Shown piece by piece: positions 35,803 to 44,211 of a DNA stretch of 64,000 bases (its first letter is position 1; every line of letters starts with the position of its first letter). Source of the DNA: Acidobacteriaceae bacterium. GTDB lineage: Bacteria; Acidobacteriota; Terriglobia; Terriglobales; Acidobacteriaceae. Location: NCBI GenBank assembly GCA_003139095.1, contig PLHW01000041.1, positions 261-64,260 on the forward strand. The letters are read 5' to 3'. The notes under the pieces were generated by a model, which did no database searches, was not told where the DNA came from, and saw only the letters and a list, made by a program, of their open reading frames with translations. Made by a program: the position numbers and the translations under genes.

Positions 35803-37188
35803 TCATTTCGAATACTCGTCTCTCAGCTGCGTTTGGCGGCTGGTCATGGGAATTGCGTTGCCTTCGATGTAGATCTGCTTCACATCGGTTTTGATGTCGA
35901 GCGGATCGCCGTTGGCGACAACGATGTTCGCGGTCTTGCCCGCATCGAGCGATCCGAGTTTATCGGCAACGCCCCACATTTCCGCGGGATTAATGGTGAT
36001 GGCCTTGAGGGCCTCGTCATAGGGCAGGCCAAAGGCGGTGGCGAATCCGGCCTGGTAGGGAAGATTGCGCACATCATGGGCGGAGTAAGAGGCAAAGGCG
36101 ATTTTGACTCCGCGCTTTGAGAGTTGGGCGGGCAGACTGTAGACGGCGTCGTAGCGCTCATCCTCTTTCGGGGCCTGATAGATGGGGCCGACGATGACGG
36201 GCACTTTGAGGCCGGCGACGTAATCGAGCACGGACTGCGAGTGGCTGATGTGATCGAGTACGAATTTGAGTTTGAATTCGTTCGCGAGATTGACGGCGGT
36301 TTCGAGATCGCTCGGGCTTTCGGCGGCGAGGACAATGGTCTTCTTGCCGTCGAGATAGGGCAACAGGGCTTCGAGCTTGAGGTCGCGCTTTGGGGCCATG
36401 GGCGCGGGTTTGCGGTCCTTCGTCTTGTCGACGCTTTTATTCTTGTCGGGATTTTTGTCGGCGGCATCCGCGTCGGATTTCTTGCGCTCGTAGTCGGCCC
36501 ACTTCGCCTGGTAGTCGCGCGCATCGAGAAATGTCTGCCGAAGTTGTGCGATCAGGCCCATGCGGGTGGAGGGGAATTTGCGCTTTTCGAAGCCGCCCTT
36601 ATTCCGGCGCTGGTCGCCAGTGAAATTGAGGGGCATGGCGATGTCACGGATGAGGAGCATCTGATTGGCGTCGCGGCCGGCGAGTTGAATGAAAGAATCC
36701 TGGCCGGGCAGCGTGTCAGCACTCTCGGGAGCAACGATGGCGTTGGTGATTCCATTGAGGCGCGCGACCGGGATGAGCGCGGACTCGGCATGAAAGGCGT
36801 CGTAGACATGCATGTGCGGCATGATCTCGTCGCTCAACTCGACGAGATCGTTGGTCATGGGCTCGGCTGAAATTTCGGTCAGGCCGAGTTGCGTTTCTGA
36901 GTCGATGAGGCCGGGGTAGATGGTCATGCCGGAGGCATCGACGACTTGGGCGTCGGCGGGGATGACGACGTTGGCGCCGACGGCCGTAATTTTTCCGCCT
37001 TGCATGATCAGCACGCCGTTGTCGATTGTGCCATGCGTGATGGTCAGGAGCTTGGCGCCTTTCAAGGCGATGGGCTTATCTTGGGCCTCAAGAGTTACGG
37101 CTCCAAGAAGGATTGTCACTCCGACCGCAGCGAGGAATCCGCGCTTTACTGAGAACTGAAAACTGAGAACTGAGAACATGTTTCTCAT
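35803..37188 (-). CDS. secreted amidohydrolase-fold protein lacking the metal motif
   Basis: A 461-residue exported protein of the imidazolonepropionase-like amidohydrolase superfamily. The fold landmarks are present (ITHGTIDNGVLIMQGGKITAVG, YPGLIDSETQLGLTE, INPAEMWGVADKLGSLDAGK). The usual DxHxH metal site after PGLID is replaced by DSETQLG, so both metal-binding His are gone and hydrolase activity is doubtful. A Lys/Asp-rich insertion lies near residues 235-270. The gene starts inside the stop of the upstream amidohydrolase (ATGA) and has AGGAGG 5 nt before the ATG. Residues 4-14 (MFSVLSFQFSV) are encoded by a dispersed GTTCTCA repeat and form the start of the signal peptide. Confidence 0.87.
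   Translation of the reverse strand: MRNMFSVLSFQFSVKRGFLAAVGVTILLGAVTLEAQDKPIALKGAKLLTITHGTIDNGVLIMQGGKITAVGANVVIPADAQVVDASGMTIYPGLIDSETQLGLTEISAEPMTNDLVELSDEIMPHMHVYDAFHAESALIPVARLNGITNAIVAPESADTLPGQDSFIQLAGRDANQMLLIRDIAMPLNFTGDQRRNKGGFEKRKFPSTRMGLIAQLRQTFLDARDYQAKWADYERKKSDADAADKNPDKNKSVDKTKDRKPAPMAPKRDLKLEALLPYLDGKKTIVLAAESPSDLETAVNLANEFKLKFVLDHISHSQSVLDYVAGLKVPVIVGPIYQAPKEDERYDAVYSLPAQLSKRGVKIAFASYSAHDVRNLPYQAGFATAFGLPYDEALKAITINPAEMWGVADKLGSLDAGKTANIVVANGDPLDIKTDVKQIYIEGNAIPMTSRQTQLRDEYSK
37149..37178. repeat. GTTCTCA repeat inside the amidohydrolase signal-peptide codons
   Basis: Four units (actgagaactgaaaactgag and so on) of the dispersed family lie within the 5' coding end of the gene starting at 37188, in frame. 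Confidence 0.75.
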
Positions 37189-38480
37189 TCGCCCTCCTTA
37201 TAGTGCGTGGTGCCGAGGCCGGGGAGCGAACGGTCGAAGTAAACCTCGCCGTCGATCAGAACTTTCTCGGGCACTCCATAACTGGAGAGCGGATAACCGT
37301 CCCAGATGACGAGGTCGGCGTCTTTGCCCACATCGATTGAACCGACGTGGTCGTCTACACCCACAATCCATGCGGGGTTGAGCGTGATCATCTTCAAGGC
37401 TTCTTCCTCGGTGGCGCCGCCGTAGCGCATGGTCTTGGCGGCTTCCTGATTGAGGCGGCGGGTGAAATCTTCGGAGTCGCTCTTGATGGCAACGCGCACG
37501 CCCTTGCGCATGGCCATCACGGCATTCCACGGAATCGCGTCCCACGCCTCCTGTTTGTACCCCCACCAGTCGGCGAAAGTCGCGATGCCGATGTTGTTGG
37601 CGGCGAGCACGTCGGCGATTTTGTAGGCTTCGAGCGCGTGATGGAAGGCGCGCAGGTTGTAGCCGAACTCTTTGGCCATGGCGATTTCGGTGAGCATCTC
37701 GTCGGAGCGATAGCAGTGAATCTGCACCATGAGCTTGCGGTTTAGGACGTCGGCAAGGGCTTCGAGTTTGAGATCGTGCTTGGGAGGCGTCGCGTCCTTG
37801 TCGCCGCGTTTAATTTTTTCGTTGTAGCTGTCCCACTCCTTCATGTAGTCCTGGGCCTCGACGAACGCGGCGCGCTGGACCTCGAAATTGCCCATGCGGG
37901 TGGAGGGAAGCTGCTCGCGGCCTCCGTAGACGCGCTTGGGATTTTCTCCGCTGGCGAATTTGATGGAGCCGGGCGCGTTGGGGAAAAGCATCGCATCGCG
38001 GGCTGCGCCGAACTTGTGCTTGATGACGACGGCCTGGCCGCCGATCATGTTGGCCGAGCCGTGCAGAAGCAGGCTGGTGGTGACGCCGCCCGCCAGGGCG
38101 CGGTAGATGGCCTTGTCCTGATAATCGAAGGCGTCTTTCATAATCATCTGCGGCGTGATCGGGCTGGTTGCTTCATTCACGTCATCGTCGAGCGCGATGT
38201 GCGAATGCGAGTCGACGATGCCGGGCGTGAGGTATTTTCCCTGCGCGTCGATCACGATCGCATCGGCGGGCGCGTTGACGTTTTCGCCAACCGCGGCAAT
38301 TTTGCCGTCCTTGATATAGACAGAACCGTTCTTGATGTTGCCGTGCGTGACGGTCATCACGATGGCGTTCTTGATGACGACGTCGTGATGCGCGGGCGCG
38401 GATTGCGAGAACCCAGCGGCGGCGCCAAGAATGAACGCCAGCGCGCAGATGAATGCTGTAATTCTGGAGTGAGGTTGCAA
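37185..38480 (-). CDS. secreted amidohydrolase, imidazolonepropionase-like
   Basis: A 431-residue exported metal-dependent hydrolase. It begins with a signal peptide (ITAFICALAFILGAAAGFSQS). The metal motif DSHSH is intact (TPGIVDSHSHIAL), as are IHCY, HHALEA and KSDSED, which supply further ligands and the catalytic Asp. Substrates of this subgroup are poorly known and may be cyclic amides or peptides. The TTG at 38480 was chosen because AGGAG lies 7 nt upstream and the signal peptide follows; no ATG fits. It is co-transcribed and translationally coupled with the metal-less paralogue downstream. The pair may form a hetero-oligomer in which only this one is active. Confidence 0.88.
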   Translation of the reverse strand: MQPHSRITAFICALAFILGAAAGFSQSAPAHHDVVIKNAIVMTVTHGNIKNGSVYIKDGKIAAVGENVNAPADAIVIDAQGKYLTPGIVDSHSHIALDDDVNEATSPITPQMIMKDAFDYQDKAIYRALAGGVTTSLLLHGSANMIGGQAVVIKHKFGAARDAMLFPNAPGSIKFASGENPKRVYGGREQLPSTRMGNFEVQRAAFVEAQDYMKEWDSYNEKIKRGDKDATPPKHDLKLEALADVLNRKLMVQIHCYRSDEMLTEIAMAKEFGYNLRAFHHALEAYKIADVLAANNIGIATFADWWGYKQEAWDAIPWNAVMAMRKGVRVAIKSDSEDFTRRLNQEAAKTMRYGGATEEEALKMITLNPAWIVGVDDHVGSIDVGKDADLVIWDGYPLSSYGVPEKVLIDGEVYFDRSLPGLGTTHYKEGE

Positions 38481-38644
38481 AAGAAAGCTCCTTGCAAAAA
38501 CTTGCCGCAACGATTGAACAGGGATTGTAGGCGCGTTTGCGCGCGATGGTCAACGGTAAGGCCAGTTGAGCGCGAGTCCCGGCCCAGTGCCAGCGCATCT
38601 AAACAAACAAGTCATTACACGGAGTTCAAGCCCTGATCGGACGA

Positions 38645-39943
38645 TTGCTTTTTGTCGCACTTTTGCTGGCGCTGATTTATGCGGTCCAGCGCTACTGGTT
38701 TTTGCGGGCATGGTCGTGGATTCACGCGCTCACGAACACGAACTGGCGCTACGGCTTGCAGATCGCGCTGATTGCTGCGGCTTTAGCGATGTTTGCGGCG
38801 CTGTTTGATTCGCTGCTCGGGCACGTCGTCTCGCGAATTGCGTTCGGCAAGAGCCTGATTACGTTTGCCCGCCTGTGGGTAATCGCTTCGTTCTTTGCGT
38901 TTATCGCGGTCAAATCCGTCGGCGGCATGGAGTGGGTCACGAATGCCGTTGCGCAACTGCGCCGCGGTTCGCCCTATAACGAGACGCACCTCGACGGCTC
39001 GCGGCGCGAATTCTTTCGCTATGCCGCGTATCTGGCGGGCAGCCTTCCCTTCTTTGCTGCGACGTACGGCTTTGCCGCGGGGCGTTTGCGCTACACGGTG
39101 GAGCGCGTGGATGTGCCGATTGCGAATCTTCCGCCGGCGCTCGACGGCCTGCGCATTGCGCAACTCAGCGACATTCATATTGGCGACTACATGCCGCCGC
39201 CCGAGATTGCGCGGGCAGTTGCCATGGCGAACGCGCTGAACCCGGACATTTCTTTTGTTACGGGAGATTTCGTATCGAGCGTGGGCGATCCCCTCGACGC
39301 CTGCATCAACGAGCTGGCCAAACTGCGCGCTCCGCTGGGCGTGTGGGGATGCAACGGCAATCATGAAATTTATGCGGGCGTGGAAGACGCGGCGGAGCGG
39401 CTGTTTCACGAGAAAGGCATGCGGCTTTTGCGCGGTTCGTCGGTGATGGTCGAGCATAATGGCGGGCGATTCAATCTGCTCGGCGTCGACTACCAGCGCG
39501 ACCACATGGTGGAGGGCGAGCGCACCGGGCCGATGCTGGCTGAGATCGAACGTCTGGTGCGGCGCGATGTGCCGAACATTTTGCTTTCGCATAATCCGAA
39601 TTCGTTTCCGCGCGCGGCCGAGCTGGGCATTGAGTTGAGCCTGGCGGGGCACACGCATGGCGGGCAGGTGAAGTTTGAAATTGTGGATCACAGCGTGAGC
39701 CCGGCGCGGCTGATCTCGCCATTCGTGGCGGGGCTGTATCGATTACCGATGCGAAATGAATCGCCATCAGCCATCAGCCGTCAGCCATCCGGAAAGGCTT
39801 TTGTGTCTGACAGCGGACCGCCTACGGCGAACGGTGCGTCGAAAGCTGCGCTGTATGTGAACCGCGGACTGGGAACGTTTGGATTTCCGGTGCGAATTGG
39901 CGTGCCGCCAGAGATCACTTTGCTCACTCTGCGCAGAGCCTGA
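38645..39943 (+). CDS. membrane-anchored calcineurin-like metallophosphoesterase (YkuE type)
   Basis: A 432-residue protein with three or four N-terminal helices (residues 1-115), a segment resembling a twin-Arg region (SRREFFRYAAYLAG), then the phosphoesterase domain facing outward. Metal motifs are SDIHIGDY, TGDFV, GNHEIY and GHTHGGQ. Substrates could be nucleotides or lipid pyrophosphates. Between GLYRLP and LYVNRGLG there is an extra stretch of ~30 residues (NESPSAISRQPSGKAF and onwards) that begins on a CATCAGC repeat of the dispersed family at 39762-39790, inserted in frame. The TTG at 38645 is the only start in frame and has no good SD, so the N-terminus is uncertain. Confidence 0.88.
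   Translation: MLFVALLLALIYAVQRYWFLRAWSWIHALTNTNWRYGLQIALIAAALAMFAALFDSLLGHVVSRIAFGKSLITFARLWVIASFFAFIAVKSVGGMEWVTNAVAQLRRGSPYNETHLDGSRREFFRYAAYLAGSLPFFAATYGFAAGRLRYTVERVDVPIANLPPALDGLRIAQLSDIHIGDYMPPPEIARAVAMANALNPDISFVTGDFVSSVGDPLDACINELAKLRAPLGVWGCNGNHEIYAGVEDAAERLFHEKGMRLLRGSSVMVEHNGGRFNLLGVDYQRDHMVEGERTGPMLAEIERLVRRDVPNILLSHNPNSFPRAAELGIELSLAGHTHGGQVKFEIVDHSVSPARLISPFVAGLYRLPMRNESPSAISRQPSGKAFVSDSGPPTANGASKAALYVNRGLGTFGFPVRIGVPPEITLLTLRRA
39762..39790. repeat. CATCAGC-type repeat inside phosphoesterase gene
   Basis: Three units (gccatcag, ccatcag, ccgtcag) in frame within the gene. They encode part of the extra loop of the phosphoesterase and fit the dispersed repeat family in diverged form. 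Confidence 0.55.
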
Positions 39944-39983
39944 AGCGGCAACGCCAGAGCGCCCCAAAAACCCTCAGACATGG

Positions 39984-39989
39984 TATAAT
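39984..39989 (+). promoter_or_regulatory. extended -10 promoter, candidate for gyrA
   Basis: TGGTATAAT is a perfect -10 with a TGn extension 184 nt before the gyrA start. No good -35 lies 17 nt upstream, which is acceptable for extended -10 promoters. Confidence 0.5.
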
Positions 39990-40135
39990 TCTTACTTGGC
40001 GCGATCCACTTAAACACCTTTAAATGCAAGCAGTTAGAAGAATCTGTGTGTGACGCATCCTGCGGAAGTTTCGCTCCGCCGGACAGCCGAGGGCGGCTGT
40101 CCCCACGTGGGTCTCGCCAGGGTATGGATGGTTTT

Positions 40136-40165
40136 GCTGAGAACTGACGACTGAGAGCTGAGAAC
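40136..40165. repeat. CTGAGAGCT/GAGAACT repeat at the gyrA start
   Basis: Units gagaactga, cgactgagagctga and gagaact end 7 nt before the gyrA ATG, so the repeat supplies the only SD-like purine run (GAGAAC). Confidence 0.7.
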
Positions 40166-40172
40166 TTCTTTC

Positions 40173-42845
40173 ATGGCTGACGATCAAAATCCTGAACTTC
40201 CATTAACTCCTCCTCCGGGAGGCGACGGTCCTACGGGTCCGGGCGCCGCCAACATTCAACCCGTCAATATTGAAGAGGAGATGCGCAAGTCGTATCTCGA
40301 CTATTCGCTCTCCGTCATCATTGGGCGCGCGCTGCCCGATGTGCGCGACGGATTGAAACCGGTGCACCGGCGAATTCTCTACACGATGCAGCAGATGGGG
40401 CTGGCGCCGGGGCGGCCTACGCGCAAATGCGCGCGTATCGTCGGCGAGGTGATGGGCAAATACCATCCGCATGGAAACCTGGCGGTGTATGACGCGTTGG
40501 TGCGACTGGCGCAGCCGTTTGCGATGCGCGCACCGCTGGTGGATGGGCAGGGAAATTTTGGCTCGGTGGACGGCGATCCTCCGGCGGCGGACCGGTACAC
40601 GGAAGCGCGGCTGACGCGGGTTTCGACGGCACTGCTGGAAGATCTGGATAAAGAGGCGGTGGATTTTTATCCGAATTATGACAACTCGGAGACGCAGCCC
40701 ACGGTGCTACCGGCGCGCTTTCCGAATCTGCTGGTGAATGGCTCGGACGGAATTGCGGTCGGCATGGCGACAAAAATTCCGCCGCACAATCTGGCCGAGA
40801 TCGTGGATGCGACGATTACGCTGGTCAATAATCCGAACGCGCAGTTGGCGGAAATTTTGAAGTTTGTGCAGGGACCGGATTTTCCGACTGCCGCGATCAT
40901 TCACGGGCGGGCGGGAATTTTTGAGGCCTACCGCACCGGCCGCGGGCGCTTCATGATGCGGGCGCGGGCGGCGATTGAAAACGTCACCAAGGAAAAGCAG
41001 GCGATCATCGTCACGGAAATTCCGTACCAGGTGAATAAGGCGCGGCTGATCGAGCGCATCGCGGACCTGGTAAACGAGAAGACCATCGACGACATCTCCG
41101 ACGTGCGCGATGAGAGCGACCGCGACGGCATGCGGATCGTGATCGAGTTGAAGCGCGGGAGCGAGCCGCAGATCGTGCTCAACCAGCTTTTCAAACACAC
41201 CCAGATGCAGGAAGGCTTCAGCATGATCCTGCTGGCGGTGGTGAACCAGCAGCCCAAGGAAATGGGGCTGATCCAGGCGATTCAGCACTTCATCGATCAC
41301 CGGGTCGATGTGGTGCGTCGGCGCACGGCATATTTGCTCTCGAAGGCGCGCGACCGCGAGCACATTTTAGAAGGCTATCTGACGGCCCTTGATCATCTGG
41401 ACAACGTGATCACGATTATTCGCGCGAGCGCGAACCGCGCCGATGCGCGCGACAATTTGGTTGCGTTTTTTGGCGGCAGAAAAATTGATATCAATACCAC
41501 CGGCCGCACGCCGAAGCTGCCGCCGGATAAGCCCTTCACGACGAAGCAGGCGGACGCGATTCTCGAATTGCAATTGCACCGGCTCACGCGCCTTTCGATC
41601 GACGAAATTTCGAACGAGTTGAAGCAGGTGCGTGAGAGCATTGCCGAGTTTGAGGCGATTCTCGGTTCGGAAAAAAAGCTGCGCGGCGTGATTATCAAAG
41701 AGCTGGAAGACGTGAAGAAGCTGTACGGCGACGCGCGGCGCACGCAGATCGAGGATGAGGCGGCGGAAATTCTGCTGGAAGATCTGATCGCCGACGAGCA
41801 GGTTGCGGTCACGGTGAGCCATTCGGGCTACGTGAAGCGCACCCCGATTTCCACCTACCGCATGCAGCGGCGCGGCGGAACGGGCCGCACGGGAATGAAG
41901 ACGCGCGACGAGGATTTTGTCGAGCAGCTCTTCATCGCGTCGACCCACGCCTTCATTTTAATTTTTACGAATCTGGGGCGCGTTTACTGGCTGAAAGTTT
42001 ATGAAACGCCCGATGTGGGCGCGGCGGGCAAAGGCAAACACATCGGCAACCTGGTTGGATTGCAGGCGGGAGAAACCGTCCGCACGATGGTCGCGGTGCG
42101 CAACCTGGAAGAAGAAGGACGATTTATTTTCTTTGCCACGCGCAACGGCACGGTGAAAAAGACCGAGCTGAAGGATTTTTCGCACGTAATGTCGCGCGGC
42201 ATTATTGCCATCGGCATCGATCAAGGGGACGAACTGGTGGCCGCTACGCTGACGGACGGCCAGCAGATTGTTTTTCTCGCTTCGCACGATGGGCAGGCGA
42301 TCCGCTTCGACGAGGCCGATGTGCGCTCGATGGGGCGTCCCGCTTACGGTGTGCGCGGCATGAATCTGGACGAAGGCGACTACATCGTCGGCATGGCAAC
42401 GACGGCCAAAGATGCCAAGCAAGCCGAAGCGGCGGCGGAGAGGATCAAGGCAGCGGCGGGAGTGGAAGTGACCGCAACCGACGAGACGCTGCCATTCAAG
42501 GGCTCGCTGATTCTTTCGATCACGGAAAATGGCTACGGCAAGCGCACACCGGCGGACGAATATCGTTTGCAGGGACGCGGCGGATCCGGCGTGATCAACG
42601 TGAAGACGACTGCGCGCAACGGCAAAGTTGTCGGCATCGCGCAGGTCAACGAGGAGTCCGAAGTCATGCTGATCAGTCAGTACGGAAAAATTATCCGCAT
42701 GGATTCGAGCACCATTCGCGAGTCGGGACGCGCGGCGCAGGGCGTGCGGTTGCTGTCACTCGAGCCGGGTGACCGCGTAGCCGCGGCGGTAGTGATTGCG
42801 CCGGAAGCGCCGGCGGAGAACGGAAACGGGATGTTGATCCAGTAG
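40173..42845 (+). CDS. gyrA: DNA gyrase subunit A
   Basis: An 890-residue type II topoisomerase subunit that cuts and rejoins DNA to introduce negative supercoils with GyrB. The N-terminal ~35 residues are a Pro/Gly-rich extension; the core starts at EEEMRKSYLDYSLSVI. The catalytic Tyr is 142 (AADRYTEARL). The GyrA box in the C-terminal domain reads QRRGGTG, supporting gyrA rather than parC. The quinolone-binding helix reads YHPHGNLAVYDALV: the position equal to E. coli Ser83 is Leu103, and Asp82 is Asn102, while Asp87 is kept. gyrB is not in the window. Confidence 0.96.
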   Translation: MADDQNPELPLTPPPGGDGPTGPGAANIQPVNIEEEMRKSYLDYSLSVIIGRALPDVRDGLKPVHRRILYTMQQMGLAPGRPTRKCARIVGEVMGKYHPHGNLAVYDALVRLAQPFAMRAPLVDGQGNFGSVDGDPPAADRYTEARLTRVSTALLEDLDKEAVDFYPNYDNSETQPTVLPARFPNLLVNGSDGIAVGMATKIPPHNLAEIVDATITLVNNPNAQLAEILKFVQGPDFPTAAIIHGRAGIFEAYRTGRGRFMMRARAAIENVTKEKQAIIVTEIPYQVNKARLIERIADLVNEKTIDDISDVRDESDRDGMRIVIELKRGSEPQIVLNQLFKHTQMQEGFSMILLAVVNQQPKEMGLIQAIQHFIDHRVDVVRRRTAYLLSKARDREHILEGYLTALDHLDNVITIIRASANRADARDNLVAFFGGRKIDINTTGRTPKLPPDKPFTTKQADAILELQLHRLTRLSIDEISNELKQVRESIAEFEAILGSEKKLRGVIIKELEDVKKLYGDARRTQIEDEAAEILLEDLIADEQVAVTVSHSGYVKRTPISTYRMQRRGGTGRTGMKTRDEDFVEQLFIASTHAFILIFTNLGRVYWLKVYETPDVGAAGKGKHIGNLVGLQAGETVRTMVAVRNLEEEGRFIFFATRNGTVKKTELKDFSHVMSRGIIAIGIDQGDELVAATLTDGQQIVFLASHDGQAIRFDEADVRSMGRPAYGVRGMNLDEGDYIVGMATTAKDAKQAEAAAERIKAAAGVEVTATDETLPFKGSLILSITENGYGKRTPADEYRLQGRGGSGVINVKTTARNGKVVGIAQVNEESEVMLISQYGKIIRMDSSTIRESGRAAQGVRLLSLEPGDRVAAAVVIAPEAPAENGNGMLIQ

Positions 42846-42926
42846 CGGCGTGGATGGCTATCTGGCGTTTGCATTCCGCGTGACATACGGAGCAATCAGT
42901 GTTGCTTCGCTTCTCGCTGGTTTGAA

Positions 42927-44189
42927 ATGTCGAACCTTTCCCGGCAATTCGGGCTTTTTGCGCGGCCGGCTCGCTTCTTTCGAATCTCTGTATGCGCGCT
43001 GGCGCTAGGTTCCGCGGCGGCGTTGTTTGCACAATCGGCGTTTGCACAGTCAGCGTCTGCGCAGTCGGCGCCACTTCCGCAAGCCCACACTTCGCGCCGG
43101 GCGCAGCTTTCGCGGCCATTCCCGCTGACATCCTTCTATGACACTGCGGCTCCGCTGCCTGCTGGAAAACCGGGGCAGTTGATCCGCTCCGGCCGCTTCG
43201 AAGATTACGTACTGTCTCCAGGAGTTTTGGCCGTGCGAATTTTGTATTACTCGCGCTCGGGTACTGGCGAGACAGTCGCATCGTCGGGTGTCGTTCTGTT
43301 TCCCGAAGGAAACGCGCCCGCGGGAGGCTGGCCGGTGATCGCGTGGGCACACGAGTTGAACGACGTTGCGCGTCCCTGTGCTCCTTCGCTGGCGCAAAAC
43401 CTGGTGCATGGGCCGTTTCTTGCCATGTACGTCAAGCTTGGGTATGCGATCGTCGCGACAGATTACGCGGGGCTGGGAACGAACTTTCGCAATGCGTTTG
43501 CCGACGTCCGCGCGAACGCATTCAATGTAATCGATTCGATTCCCGCGGCGCGCCAGGCAGTGCCGGGTCTTGGCGCGCGCTGGATTGCGATGGGAACCGC
43601 CGAAGGCGGAGCGGCCGCGATCGGAGTGGCAGAATTGGGGCGCGAGATGCGCGATCCGAATTTTCTCGGCAGCATCGCGATCTCTCGCATCATGGACGCG
43701 GAAGGTATCCTGACGCCTCGGCCCGATCAATCGCACGAGTTGCCATTACTGCTGGCATACGGCATCAAAACGATTGACACGCAATTCGAGCCGAAGGACA
43801 TGCTGACCGACGAGGCCCTGCCGCTCTATGAGCAGGTGGGGCAATCGTGCGGGATAGCGGATGCGGCGAAGATTCCAATCGCGGCGATGTTGAAGCTGCA
43901 TTGGGACAGCAACCGCTTCGTCGAAGACTATTTCAAGCGAAACCGTCTTGGCACTTCGCCCGCCGCGGTTCCGATTCTTGTCATCAGCAGCGAAGGCGAG
44001 CTTTCGCTTTTTACGACGACGGAAGTCGTTCGCCGCCTGTGTAAGCAGGGCGATCGCGTGTTATTCAATCGCTACGCGGAATACAATCCGGGCAGCGTGA
44101 TTGGAGATTCGGTGCGCGACCAGATGGCATGGATTCAGGATCGTTTTGCCGGACGCGCGGCGCGCAGCAACTGCACGACTCCGCCGTAA
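42927..44189 (+). CDS. secreted alpha/beta-hydrolase-fold protein, lipase-like, nucleophile missing
   Basis: A 420-residue exported protein. After a signal peptide with a triplicated FAQSA/SAQSA segment (residues ~35-48), it has the fold of secretory lipases (PVIAWAHELNDVARPC, then GYAIVATDYAGLGT). The nucleophile elbow, normally GxSxG, reads GTAEG with Ala225 where Ser is expected (codon GCC). The acid and His positions are not obvious either. It may be an inactive binding protein or use a shifted nucleophile. It follows gyrA by 81 bp on the same strand. Confidence is high for the gene and fold, low for function. Confidence 0.82.
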   Translation: MSNLSRQFGLFARPARFFRISVCALALGSAAALFAQSAFAQSASAQSAPLPQAHTSRRAQLSRPFPLTSFYDTAAPLPAGKPGQLIRSGRFEDYVLSPGVLAVRILYYSRSGTGETVASSGVVLFPEGNAPAGGWPVIAWAHELNDVARPCAPSLAQNLVHGPFLAMYVKLGYAIVATDYAGLGTNFRNAFADVRANAFNVIDSIPAARQAVPGLGARWIAMGTAEGGAAAIGVAELGREMRDPNFLGSIAISRIMDAEGILTPRPDQSHELPLLLAYGIKTIDTQFEPKDMLTDEALPLYEQVGQSCGIADAAKIPIAAMLKLHWDSNRFVEDYFKRNRLGTSPAAVPILVISSEGELSLFTTTEVVRRLCKQGDRVLFNRYAEYNPGSVIGDSVRDQMAWIQDRFAGRAARSNCTTPP

Positions 44190-44211
44190 ATTCCTCACTC
44201 ACGGTTCGGCC

